Assembly: GCA_029548585.1 (NCBI GenBank)
Contig: JAKPNC010000080.1
Location: 1-31,541 of the forward strand
Direction: 5' to 3'
Source of the DNA: a bacterium
Lineage (GTDB): Bacteria > Ratteibacteria > UBA8468 > B48-G9 > JAFGKM01
DNA length: 31,541 bases
The position numbers and the translations under genes are program-made. Position 1 is the first letter of the stretch. Each line of letters starts with the position of its first letter. The notes beneath the pieces are model-generated. The model searched no databases and had not been told where the DNA came from. It saw nothing but the letters and a program-made list of their open reading frames with translations. Shown piece after piece: positions 1 to 6,963 of the stretch.

Positions 1-643
1 CCTCGATGATTTTCCTGATAAGGCTGCCCCTGGGATGCCAAAAAATAAGCCCTGAACCGTACTCGGGGTGTATGCTGAACAGGTCCAGCTTCGGCCCAAG
101 CACCCTGTGGTCTCTTGCCTTCGCTTCCTCGAGAAAGGCAAGGTACTCCGCAAGATCTTTCTTGTCCGGAAAAGATATGCCGTATATCCTCTGCATGCTC
201 TCCCTTTTCTCGTCGCCTCTCCAGTATGAGGCCGCTATGCTCAGGAGCTTGAAATGTTTCACCTGGCCGGTAGAAGAAAGGTGCGGACCTTCGCACAGGT
301 CGGTAAATTCACCGTTGCTGTAAAAAGTGATCTCGCCGTCTTCGAGGTCTTCCAGTATTTCGAGCTTGAAAGGCTCATCCTCGAGCATCTTTTCCGCGTC
401 CTTCCTCGGGCAGGTCGATTTTGAGATGGGATGGTTTTCCTTTATTACTTTGCGCATCTCGGCTTCAACGGCTTCAAGGTCGGCCGGAGTAAAAGGCTCC
501 TTCCTGTAAAAATCGTAATAGAACCCGTTCTCTATGGAAGGGCCGGTCCCGAGCTTCACTTCGGGGAAAAGCCTCTTGACGGCCTGTGCCAGCACGTGGG
601 AAGAGGTATGCCAGTAAATATCCTTGTCAAATTCATGTTCCAT
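1..643 (-). CDS. thrS: Threonyl-tRNA synthetase, 5' part, runs off the left edge; no TGS domain
   Basis: This enzyme charges tRNA-Thr with threonine in the cytoplasm. Only the N-terminal ~214 residues are in the window. They cover the editing domain and the start of the catalytic core. The editing motif HTSSH (about residues 12-16) and the later DLCEGPH carry the His, Cys and His residues expected of ThrS hydrolytic editing. Also visible are ENGFYYDF, SYWRGD, QRIYG and the tail LIFWHPRG. The reading frame is closed by a stop at 665-667, seven codons before the chosen ATG at 641-643. The TGS domain of about 60 residues that precedes the HxxxH motif in E. coli ThrS is therefore absent. Shine-Dalgarno support for the ATG is weak (GGCGGA about 10 nt upstream). 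The gene lies 115 nt downstream of tRNA-Asp. I see no T-box leader. The family call is secure; the exact start is less so. Confidence 0.95.
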   Translation of the reverse strand, partial: MEHEFDKDIYWHTSSHVLAQAVKRLFPEVKLGTGPSIENGFYYDFYRKEPFTPADLEAVEAEMRKVIKENHPISKSTCPRKDAEKMLEDEPFKLEILEDLEDGEITFYSNGEFTDLCEGPHLSSTGQVKHFKLLSIAASYWRGDEKRESMQRIYGISFPDKKDLAEYLAFLEEAKARDHRVLGPKLDLFSIHPEYGSGLIFWHPRGSLIRKIIE

Positions 644-758
644 TTTTATTTTGTCCGCCGGTTCTCAAGCAGGTAGGCCTTATGCAATATCCAGGCATGG
701 AAATTACCCAACGGAAAGTCTCCCTTCGCATCCACCGGTATGTGAGACGTCCGGAAAG

Positions 759-832
759 CGGGGCGGACGGGATTTGAACCCGCGACATCCAGATCGACAG
801 TCTGGCATTCTAGGCCGCTGAACTACCGCCCC
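759..832 (-). tRNA. tRNA-Asp (anticodon GTC)
   Basis: A complete cloverleaf can be folded on the minus strand. The acceptor stem is GGGGCGG (826-832) with CCGCCCC (760-766), and the discriminator base is G, as expected for tRNA-Asp. The anticodon stem CCAGA/TCTGG encloses loop CTGTCGA, giving anticodon GTC. The T arm contains GGTTCAAATCC. The 3' CCA is not encoded, since CTT follows the discriminator. It lies between the lipoprotein gene and thrS. Confidence 0.97.
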
Positions 833-861
833 GTTTGAATGCTTTAATGTTGTGCAAATAA

Positions 862-1371
862 TTATTTTACCTTTAGAGCACCTTGTCTGTCAACATGAGA
901 TTCAAGAAGCCTCTTTCTTTCTTTTTCGTCTGCGGACGCCTTTACCACCCTTCCCTGCCCGTTAAAGCCGAGGTAAAAATCCTCGTAGAACCATATATCC
1001 ATTATCTCGGTATCTGAGGCGTACTTCACATAAGGCTCTCCGAAGAGGTCCCGGGCAAGGTCGCCGTTAAACCAATCGGGGCTCTCTCCCTTGAAAAGCA
1101 TGGCCTTGATGTCATCGAGGGTATAATATTTCTCCCCTATGACCCTAAGGGAACCTTCTTCCCCGGAAGTCATATCCTGCCCTGAAGAGTCCGCAGGTCC
1201 GGTTTTCTCTCCGGCAGGCTGCCCTTCCGCTTCGGCCAGCTGTTTTTCCACGACAACCACGGCAGGAGGTTCAGCCTTCCGTCCCGCGCTTTTCTTGCCG
1301 TCTACAGCGCAGCCTGAGAAAGCCAAAGAGAGCAGGACGCATGCAACCATGTATCTGTCCCTCATGATCAT
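862..1371 (-). CDS. Small lipoprotein with a BamE/SmpA-like C-terminal region
   Basis: The predicted protein is about 169 aa. It starts with basic residues, then a short hydrophobic stretch ending LAFSGC, which reads as a type II signal peptide with lipobox Cys, so it should be membrane-anchored. Residues after the Cys are a low-complexity Ala/Glu/Gly/Pro linker. The C-terminal ~80 residues contain YTLDDIKAML, FGEPYVKYA, IWFYEDFYLGF and GRVVKA. This pattern (helical start, FGxP turn, Trp-Tyr strand, F-N-G-x-G-R-V strand) resembles the SmpA/OmlA/BamE fold, but the match is by eye only. An AGGAG precedes the ATG at 1371 by 4 nt; the ATG at 1365 is the alternative start. A TATAAT box on minus at 1400-1405 sits upstream, with a poor -35. 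The gene is 29 nt upstream of the tRNA-Asp 5' end. Confidence 0.7.
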   Translation of the reverse strand: MIMRDRYMVACVLLSLAFSGCAVDGKKSAGRKAEPPAVVVVEKQLAEAEGQPAGEKTGPADSSGQDMTSGEEGSLRVIGEKYYTLDDIKAMLFKGESPDWFNGDLARDLFGEPYVKYASDTEIMDIWFYEDFYLGFNGQGRVVKASADEKERKRLLESHVDRQGALKVK

Positions 1372-1399
1372 TCTTCTCCTTATTGTGCACAACGCCTGT

Positions 1400-1428
1400 A
1401 TTATAACCTTTATTCCGCAAAAAGGAAA
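1400..1428 (-). promoter_or_regulatory. Candidate -10 box upstream of the lipoprotein gene
   Basis: A perfect TATAAT is read on the minus strand at 1400-1405, 29 nt upstream of the start at 1371. The hexamer 17 nt further up, TTTCCT at 1423-1428, matches TTGACA at only three positions, so the promoter call rests on the -10. Confidence 0.35.
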
Positions 1429-1445
1429 CAGTCGTAATGGGCTTC

Positions 1446-2486
1446 TTAACATTTTTTGCTGACCACTACCGCAAGGGTATCTCCCCTGTCGGAGTAAGGA
1501 TGCATGTCAGCAAGATCAACATCGCACATATTAGAATGGCGGCCGTAAGCGTAGAGATACCCGTCAGAAGGCGAAAGTATCCGGGCTGTCCTGAGATTCC
1601 TGTCGCTGAAAAGGTGCCCGAGAAGGTCTCCCTTCCTCACAAAATCTCCGGTAGCCAGTCCGTTTTCAACAAAAAGTCCTTCAAAAGGCGCCCTTACCGT
1701 AAAATCTCTCGTGGCGGGACCCTTGACGATGGTTTCTTCAATCCCTGCCGGTTTTCCCCTGAACATGCCGAGGTACCGCGAAGAGTTGATCAGCGCCCTG
1801 ACCCCCACCCCAACCTCTTTTTCAACCACGGAATACTGTCCGGAGAATTCCACCGAATACGCCGTCCGCCCGTTTGCGTTGAACCATCCGCTAAGAATAT
1901 ACGGCCCATTGTAATTAGTCTTTATTACCGGATGGCCCGGAATCACGAAGGGGTAAGCCCCGGCCATTGCAAACTCTATGGCTTTCTCCTCTCCTTCGGG
2001 AACTGCCGCTGTCGCCCAGAAGCGGTTATAACAATGGAGATCTATATTATGGGTTGCCTGCTCAATTATCCCCTTGAAGAGCGCGTGGGACATCTGCTCG
2101 GCCATGTTGCCGTCAGGATTCCCGGGCCAGGTGCAGTTTATGTTGTCTCTTGGATCAGGCACGAGCATTTTCTTTCCGTTGATAAGCCTTTCAACCATGC
2201 TTCCCTTGGGATTTGCCATGGTGGAAACAATATGGGGCCTCCTGTTCCAAACCGCAAGAGGATTGGCAAAAGGAATAAGCAGCATCCTCCCTTTTACAAT
2301 CTTCTTTTCTGCCAGGGGACAAAATCTTCTGATCACCTCGCTGCCCTGGACCTCGTTGCCGTGGAGAGCCGCGGTAACCAGCAGGCATGGACCTTCCCTG
2401 CCCGAATCTATATCCCAGTAAGCGAGCCTGAACTCAGGCTTACTCTTGATATTGACAGTCAGATGCCTTACCTTTGCCCGGGTCAT
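1446..2486 (-). CDS. Succinylglutamate desuccinylase/aspartoacylase-family zinc hydrolase, copy 1
   Basis: The family (AstE/AspA, M14-like zinc fold) removes acyl groups from N-acyl amino acids or cleaves related amides. The protein is 346 aa. The zinc motif HGNE is at about residues 42-45 (His and Glu ligands), the third ligand is His in NIDLHC at about 151, and the likely catalytic Glu is in VEFSGQY at about 213. The C-terminal ~100 residues (APFEGLFVENG, GDFVRKGDLLG) look like a biotinyl/lipoyl-type beta barrel. I chose the ATG at 2486 over the one at 2495: AAAGGAG lies 9 nt before it but directly abuts the upstream ATG, and this start aligns with MVRAKV of the neighbour. It is a tandem paralog of the gene at 2492-3568, 5 nt away and surely co-transcribed. 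The substrate cannot be told from sequence. Confidence 0.9.
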   Translation of the reverse strand: MTRAKVRHLTVNIKSKPEFRLAYWDIDSGREGPCLLVTAALHGNEVQGSEVIRRFCPLAEKKIVKGRMLLIPFANPLAVWNRRPHIVSTMANPKGSMVERLINGKKMLVPDPRDNINCTWPGNPDGNMAEQMSHALFKGIIEQATHNIDLHCYNRFWATAAVPEGEEKAIEFAMAGAYPFVIPGHPVIKTNYNGPYILSGWFNANGRTAYSVEFSGQYSVVEKEVGVGVRALINSSRYLGMFRGKPAGIEETIVKGPATRDFTVRAPFEGLFVENGLATGDFVRKGDLLGHLFSDRNLRTARILSPSDGYLYAYGRHSNMCDVDLADMHPYSDRGDTLAVVVSKKC

Positions 2487-2491
2487 CTTCT

Positions 2492-3568
2492 TCATCTCCT
2501 TTTACCGGATTTTTTTATTTTCTTTCCGGTGTCGCTTATTATGCTTGCAAGAATCCCGTCCTTGTCGGAATACGGATGCATGGCTGCCAGATCAACGTCG
2601 CATCGTTTTCTCGTGCTTCCGTAAAGATACAGATAGCCCTCCATCGGAGCCTTTATCTTTATGGTCTTCAGGGTCTTGTCGTCAAAAAGGGTTCCAAGGA
2701 GATCTCCCTTCCTGACAAAATCCCCGTTGGAGAATCCGTTTTCGGCAAAAAGTCCGGCGACAGGGGCTTTAACAGCAATCATCCTGGTCTCCCGGCCTTC
2801 CCTGTAGATCATCGGCTTGTCGTTCATTCCTTCAAGCCTGCCTCGAAAGATCCCCGTATACTTTGCACAATTGCAAAGCATCCTTACCCCTCTCTGCACC
2901 TCTTTTTCCGTAATCTCGTACTGCCCTGAGAACTCGACGGCAAAAGCCGTTCCCCCGTTGTCGCGGATCCACTGGGGCAGGGAAAACTTTTTGTGATTCG
3001 TGGAGGATAGCCCTTTCTTTTCTTCCTTGCCCTTAACCTGGTCCCAGGAAAACAGCCTCCTTATGGGGAATGCCGCCGCCTCGGCGAATTCAATGCTTTC
3101 GGGATGCTTTTCATCGGCCAGGGAACAGGCAAGCGTAAAGCGGTTGTAACAGTGCAGGTCGATATAATAGGTTGGGGCGACCTTTTTGAAAAAATCGTTA
3201 AAGAAAATATGGGCCACCTGTTCAGATTCGTTGCCGTCAGGATCTCCGGGCCAGGTCCTGTTGATATTATCCTTTTCTTCCTTGCCAAAAGGCTCGGCAA
3301 GGGTTGAGACTATATGGGGCCTGCGGTTCCACAGGGCAAGAGGATTGGCAAAAGGGACAAGAAGTATCCGCCCCTTGAGGATCTTCTTTTCCGCCATGGG
3401 GCAGAACCTCCTGATCGCTTCGCTTCCCTGGACCTCGTTGCCGTGAAGGGCCGCGGTAACCAGCAGGCAGGGTCCTTCCCTGCCCGAATCTATATCCCAG
3501 TAAGCCATCCTGTATTCGGGCCTGTTCTTTATTTTGACAGGAAGATACTTGACTTTTGCCCTGACCAT
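2492..3568 (-). CDS. Succinylglutamate desuccinylase/aspartoacylase-family zinc hydrolase, copy 2
   Basis: A 358-aa paralog of the downstream gene, and the first gene of the pair. It shares the long conserved N-terminal block (YWDIDSGREGPCLLVTAALH) and the same active-site plan: HGNE at about 42-45, YIDLHC at about 135-140, and VEFSGQ with Glu at about 212. A C-terminal barrel segment (APVAGLFAENG, GDFVRKGDLLG) follows. Copy 2 lacks part of the loop present in copy 1 around residues 95-115 and carries a Lys-rich insertion at about 178-195, so the two have probably diverged in substrate. AAAGGAG precedes the ATG at good spacing. A good sigma70-type promoter is at 3640-3668. The divergent neighbour is a creatininase-family hydrolase, which suggests but does not prove a shared catabolic role on amides. 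Confidence 0.9.
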   Translation of the reverse strand: MVRAKVKYLPVKIKNRPEYRMAYWDIDSGREGPCLLVTAALHGNEVQGSEAIRRFCPMAEKKILKGRILLVPFANPLALWNRRPHIVSTLAEPFGKEEKDNINRTWPGDPDGNESEQVAHIFFNDFFKKVAPTYYIDLHCYNRFTLACSLADEKHPESIEFAEAAAFPIRRLFSWDQVKGKEEKKGLSSTNHKKFSLPQWIRDNGGTAFAVEFSGQYEITEKEVQRGVRMLCNCAKYTGIFRGRLEGMNDKPMIYREGRETRMIAVKAPVAGLFAENGFSNGDFVRKGDLLGTLFDDKTLKTIKIKAPMEGYLYLYGSTRKRCDVDLAAMHPYSDKDGILASIISDTGKKIKKSGKRR

Positions 3569-3639
3569 CTATTCTCCTTTACCCCGCGGGGCTTTTCATG
3601 TCGTTATCAGTCGCTTCGAGCTACTGCCTGTTTTCTTTT

Positions 3640-3668
3640 ATTTTAAGCAGGAACGGAACCTGTGTCAA
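3640..3668 (-). promoter_or_regulatory. Sigma70-type promoter for the desuccinylase pair
   Basis: On the minus strand, a perfect -35 TTGACA (3663-3668) and a -10 TAAAAT (3640-3645) are separated by 17 nt. Transcription would start near 3633, giving a leader of about 65 nt before the ATG at 3568. Confidence 0.65.
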
Positions 3669-3729
3669 CCTGAAGTCCCCGCCCTGGCAGGAAAACAGCC
3701 GACCCTTTGATCCTTTCAACCCGCGATGT

Positions 3730-3758
3730 CTGACCTGCCGCGCTTTGCATGGTATAAT
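3730..3758 (+). promoter_or_regulatory. Sigma70-type promoter for the creatininase-family gene
   Basis: A -35 CTGACC (3730-3735) and a perfect -10 TATAAT (3753-3758) are spaced 17 nt apart. The start near 3765 lies downstream of an earlier in-frame ATG at 3726, which supports translation from 3825. In the leader, CCTGGA (3791-3796) can pair with TCCAGG (3804-3809), and the right arm overlaps the AGGAGG ribosome binding site at 3807-3812. Confidence 0.6.
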
Positions 3759-3824
3759 ATGGAAACCATTCATGGTCAGAACAGGGTAGCCCTGGATGGA
3801 AAGTCCAGGAGGGAGATTGAGAAA

Positions 3825-4628
3825 ATGGAGAATCGTCATATTTCAGGCATACTGGAAGAAATGACCGTTGAAGACGTTGAAAGGCTTGACCCCAACCTTG
3901 CCCTCGTTCCCATAGGCTCAACGGAGCCTCACGGCCCTGCGCTTCCTTACGGGACAGACAGCTTCTCGGTGGAAGCAAAGTGCTACGAATCAATCAAAAG
4001 GGCAAACTTCAGGGGCGCAAGGGCGATCTGCCTCCCGGTGCAGAAAATCTCCCTGAACAACAATTTCTACGGCCTCCGTTTCGCATGTCGAATAAGCGTT
4101 CCGGTCTTCATGTCCATGGTCAGGGACATAGTCCGGTTCCTGGAGGGTGAAGGAATAAAAAGGATCCTGATAGCCAACAGTCACGGGGGCAATACAGACG
4201 TCCTTAAAGCCGTGCTCAGGGACATGGCGGGCGAAAAAGGAATCTTCCTCGGCCTTCTTCCGCCCGGTCCCGCACTGCCCGCATCTTCCGGGCTTCTGGG
4301 GAAGGTGCTCGAACAGCCCATCCCGGCAGGAGGGGAACACGGGGGGGAATGGGAAACGTCGAACATGCTTTTCCTTAAACCAGGGCTCGTAAGAAAGGAC
4401 CGCATAGGGGTCTATCCCGTAAATCATCCGAAGATAGATTCCCTGGAAGAATGCCTCGTAACTCACGTCAAACCCTGGCATCTTCATCTTCCCGCCTCGG
4501 CCGGCGGGGATAGCCGCAAGGCCAGCTCCGAAAAGGCGCGGGCGATCTTTGAAGAAGGGGTGGAAGCCTGGGCGGGGCTCCTTGAAGAGCTGTCAAAAGC
4601 CCCCGAATCTGCGACATTCCCTTTCTGA
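3825..4628 (+). CDS. Creatininase-family amidohydrolase
   Basis: The family comprises metal-dependent cyclic amide and peptide hydrolases (creatininase, some formamide hydrolases, MftE). The protein is 267 aa from the chosen start. Motifs are PIGSTEPHGPALPYGTD with metal-ligand Glu34, His36 and Asp45, then NSHGGNTD with His120, and EHGGEWETS at about 171-179, matching the family's E/H/D binuclear site. The ATG at 3825 is preferred to that at 3726 because AGGAGG lies at 3807-3812 and a promoter sits between the two ATGs. No RRE or mycofactocin genes are nearby, so an MftE role is not supported. It is divergent from the desuccinylase pair and heads a plus-strand run. Confidence 0.9.
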   Translation: MENRHISGILEEMTVEDVERLDPNLALVPIGSTEPHGPALPYGTDSFSVEAKCYESIKRANFRGARAICLPVQKISLNNNFYGLRFACRISVPVFMSMVRDIVRFLEGEGIKRILIANSHGGNTDVLKAVLRDMAGEKGIFLGLLPPGPALPASSGLLGKVLEQPIPAGGEHGGEWETSNMLFLKPGLVRKDRIGVYPVNHPKIDSLEECLVTHVKPWHLHLPASAGGDSRKASSEKARAIFEEGVEAWAGLLEELSKAPESATFPF

Positions 4629-4687
4629 TAAGGCTTCAACGGAAAAAAACGGTTGCCAGGAGAGGCTTTCTGGAGTAAACTCTACAC

Positions 4688-5134
4688 ATGAAAACCGTAA
4701 TACAGCGAGTCAAAAAGAGTCTTCTTTTCGTCGAAGGGCAACACAGGAGCGGTACGGGTCCCGGCATGGTCATACTGGTTGCGGTTGAAAAGGGAGACAC
4801 TGAAAAGGACTGCGAATTTATTGCTTCCAAGGTCCTTTCAATGAGGATTTTCGAAAACAGCCAGGGAAAGCTTGACCATTCCGTTCTCGATATCGGGGGG
4901 GACATAATGGTCATATCCCAGTTTACCCTCTGCGGCAACTGCAGGAGGGGCAACCGTCCCGATTTTACGGACGCGGAAGCCCCCGACAGGGCCCGTTTCC
5001 TTTACGGTTTCCTGCTGGAGAAGCTGAAGAACCCGGCCCTTGGCAATTTGGAACAGGGAGAATTCGGGAAGTACATGCTCATCGAAATCCACAATGACGG
5101 TCCTGTAACGATTCTCCTCAACAGCAGGCAATAA
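4688..5134 (+). CDS. dtd: D-aminoacyl-tRNA deacylase
   Basis: DTD hydrolyses D-aminoacyl-tRNAs, including Gly-tRNA-Ala, and so keeps D-residues out of translation. The protein has the usual length (148 aa) and start (MKTVIQRVKKS). The two signature motifs are present: SQFTL (about 78-82) and, near the C-terminus, NDGPVTI, corresponding to the cross-subunit GPVT/NxP loop. FIASKVLSMRIFEN and RPDFTDAEAP are also typical. The segment LFVEGQHRSGTGPGMVILVA matches the family's first strand-turn region. It stands 59 nt after the creatininase-family gene and 54 nt before the next gene, probably in the same operon. Confidence 0.96.
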   Translation: MKTVIQRVKKSLLFVEGQHRSGTGPGMVILVAVEKGDTEKDCEFIASKVLSMRIFENSQGKLDHSVLDIGGDIMVISQFTLCGNCRRGNRPDFTDAEAPDRARFLYGFLLEKLKNPALGNLEQGEFGKYMLIEIHNDGPVTILLNSRQ

Positions 5135-5147
5135 GCGTTAACGGCGC

Positions 5148-5165
5148 CGTGCCTGAACAGGCACG
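5148..5165 (+). repeat. Hairpin between dtd and the 90-aa gene
   Basis: A 7-bp inverted repeat, CGTGCCT/AGGCACG, with a GAAC loop. No T-run follows, so it is not a standard intrinsic terminator. It may attenuate or stabilise the transcript, or have no role. Confidence 0.45.
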
Positions 5166-5188
5166 ACGAGGAAAACCGTTTTTCAGTC

Positions 5189-5461
5189 ATGGGCAGGCTT
5201 AAAGAAAAATACCTTGGCAGACAGATCGTGGTGGACACGGATTCAAGATGGACATACCTCGGGGCCTTCAAAGAGGAGGACGATTTCTCCATCACCCTTG
5301 AAGGAGCCGATGCGTTCGATCACTCGGAAGTATCCCTGAGCAAGCACGAATACGTGATGCTTGTAAGGAAAGACGGCATAGCGGCGAACAGGAAAGAGAC
5401 CAGCATACTTAAAGCCAAGATCGTCGCAATAACCTGTCTCTCAGACATTCTGGACAGATAA
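5189..5461 (+). CDS. Unrecognised 90-aa protein, possibly an Sm-like small beta barrel
   Basis: I do not recognise this family with certainty. The 90-aa protein is soluble, with alternating short strands: YLGRQIVVDT, TYLGAFKEE, FSITLEGADAF and YVMLVRKDG. The spacing resembles an Sm/LSm-type barrel, which is an inference. It has no signal peptide, no membrane segment and no Cys motif. Its stop (5459-5461) directly abuts the plsC ATG, so it is in the same operon. The ribosome binding site is poor: GAGGAAAA lies about 14 nt upstream. Codon use matches the neighbours, and the tight packing argues that it is a real gene. Confidence 0.75.
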   Translation: MGRLKEKYLGRQIVVDTDSRWTYLGAFKEEDDFSITLEGADAFDHSEVSLSKHEYVMLVRKDGIAANRKETSILKAKIVAITCLSDILDR

Positions 5462-6058
5462 ATGGCATACTTTCTATATTTCACAGCCAAGTTTCTCTCA
5501 TTTTTGACATTCACATTCATTTTCCCCACCAGGGTCAGGGGAAAGGAGAATGTCCCTGAGAAAGGACCCTGCATCATAGTGGCAAACCACGTGAGCTTCC
5601 TGGATGCCATCGTCCTGGGCCATACCCTGCCCATGCGGGTAAACTATTTCGCAAAAGACAACCTTCTTGACATATTCCTCTTTTCCCGGATACTCGACTA
5701 CCTGGGAGCGATCCCCCTGGAAAGGGACGAACCATCCTCCATGTCCCTGCGGGCCGGATTGAAAGCTCTCAGGAAAAAAAAGGCGCTGGTGGTCTTCCCG
5801 GAAGGGACGAGAAGCCGGACGGGCAAAAGGCTTCCTCCAAAACCCGGGATAGGATTCCTGCACGCAAAAAGCGGCGCTCCCCTGATCCCTGTGCTTATAG
5901 ACGGCACACAGAGGGCGATGCCGGTCGGAGCCCATTACATCAGGCCGGGGGCAAGGATCACGATCACTTACGGAGTTGTCCTCAAGACGGAGAAGAAGGA
6001 TTATCTCCAGATTTCAGAAATGGCCATGGACGAAATAGAGAAACTCGAATCGATATGA
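5462..6058 (+). CDS. plsC: 1-acyl-sn-glycerol-3-phosphate acyltransferase
   Basis: PlsC transfers an acyl chain to lysophosphatidic acid to give phosphatidic acid at the cytoplasmic membrane. The protein is 198 aa, typical for a short PlsC. The N-terminus is hydrophobic (about residues 3-22), serving as membrane anchor. The catalytic NHxxxxD motif is NHVSFLD at 42-48, and the substrate-binding motif FPEGTRS is at 112-118. AIPLERD at about 83-89 is the family's block III. The ATG follows the previous stop without a gap, and the stop overlaps the ispH start (ATGA at 6055-6058), so translation is likely coupled. A similar acyltransferase with another acceptor cannot be excluded, but PlsC is the simplest reading. 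Confidence 0.93.
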   Translation: MAYFLYFTAKFLSFLTFTFIFPTRVRGKENVPEKGPCIIVANHVSFLDAIVLGHTLPMRVNYFAKDNLLDIFLFSRILDYLGAIPLERDEPSSMSLRAGLKALRKKKALVVFPEGTRSRTGKRLPPKPGIGFLHAKSGAPLIPVLIDGTQRAMPVGAHYIRPGARITITYGVVLKTEKKDYLQISEMAMDEIEKLESI

Positions 6059-6963
6059 AAAAACTCGTCGTTGCAAAAAACATCGGGTTCTGCTTCGGGG
6101 TCAACCGGACTGTCAGGATTGCAGACTCGCTCCTGAAAAAGCACCGTACGCTTTACAGCGTTGGCGACATAGTTCACAACCCCATAGTGATGGAAGACCT
6201 GAAATCGAGAGGATTGAAGGTGACAGGGAACCTCGGCGAGATAAGGAATTGCCCTTTTATCGTCAGGTCTCACGGCATAGGCAGGGATATCCTGACAAGA
6301 CTCAGGAGACAGGGGGTCGACATACACGATGCCACCTGCCCTTCCGTGAAAAAGCTCCACTCCCTGATAGAAAAATTAGACAAAGAAAAATATTTTGTTA
6401 TAATTATAGGAAACGGAAAGCACCCGGAAGTTCAGGCCCTGAAAGGATACGGGAAGAACACCCTGGTGGTCCAGGAAGGAAGTGAATTCAGGGACAGCAG
6501 GCTTTTTGAAAAACTTGCGGTAATAGGGCAGACCACCCTGTCTTTCAAGGATTACCTCAAAACTGCCGACTACATAATCGGACACCTGAGATACAGGAAG
6601 ATAGTGATATATAACACCATCTGCAAGGTCACCGAGGAGAGACAGGCGGAATCCGCGGAAATCAGCAGAAGAACTTCCAGCGTGATCGTCATGGGAGGCC
6701 GGACAAGTTCCAATACGGGCAAGCTCTACCAGAACTGCAGGCAATTCAACGACAGAGTTCATTTCGTCGAGAGGATAGAAGAAACAGGAGACATCTCCTT
6801 TGAAAAGATTTCTTCCGTCGGCTTGATATCGGGCACTTCAACCCCCGAGAGCTTCATACTGGCGGTTAAGGAAAAAATAAAAAATAAAGGATATAAGGAG
6901 GTACGGATAAATGGCAAGAGAAGAAGTAAGCAAGCTTCTGGAAGAAAAGATATCGAGCTTTAA
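6055..6963 (+). CDS. ispH: 4-hydroxy-3-methylbut-2-enyl diphosphate reductase
   Basis: IspH makes IPP and DMAPP in the last step of the MEP isoprenoid pathway, using a [4Fe-4S] cluster. The cluster cysteines are Cys13 (GFCFGV), Cys95 (HDATCPS) and Cys190 (NTICKVT). Substrate-binding elements are His41, RSHGIG (71-76), GKHPE with His123, GGRTSSNT (215-221 region) and TSTPESF near 262. The protein is 302 aa. Its last ~18 codons (6911-6963) overlap the start of rpsA out of frame and encode a basic tail (GKRRSKQASGRK) that lies outside the catalytic fold. The ATG overlaps the plsC stop. ispH next to, or fused with, rpsA is a known arrangement in several bacterial groups. Confidence 0.97.
   Translation: MKKLVVAKNIGFCFGVNRTVRIADSLLKKHRTLYSVGDIVHNPIVMEDLKSRGLKVTGNLGEIRNCPFIVRSHGIGRDILTRLRRQGVDIHDATCPSVKKLHSLIEKLDKEKYFVIIIGNGKHPEVQALKGYGKNTLVVQEGSEFRDSRLFEKLAVIGQTTLSFKDYLKTADYIIGHLRYRKIVIYNTICKVTEERQAESAEISRRTSSVIVMGGRTSSNTGKLYQNCRQFNDRVHFVERIEETGDISFEKISSVGLISGTSTPESFILAVKEKIKNKGYKEVRINGKRRSKQASGRKDIEL

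Noticed and set aside
649..758. Protein-like minus-strand frame between tRNA-Asp and thrS ending at 647-649, containing WILHKAYLLENRR.
   Set aside because: It has no credible start codon or ribosome binding site, does not resemble a TGS domain, and is only about 36 codons long.
1437..2624. Long plus-strand open frames opposite the desuccinylase genes (and similar ones opposite hypF, rpsA and mrpD).
   Set aside because: They mirror real genes on the other strand, have no family motifs, and lack ribosome binding sites.
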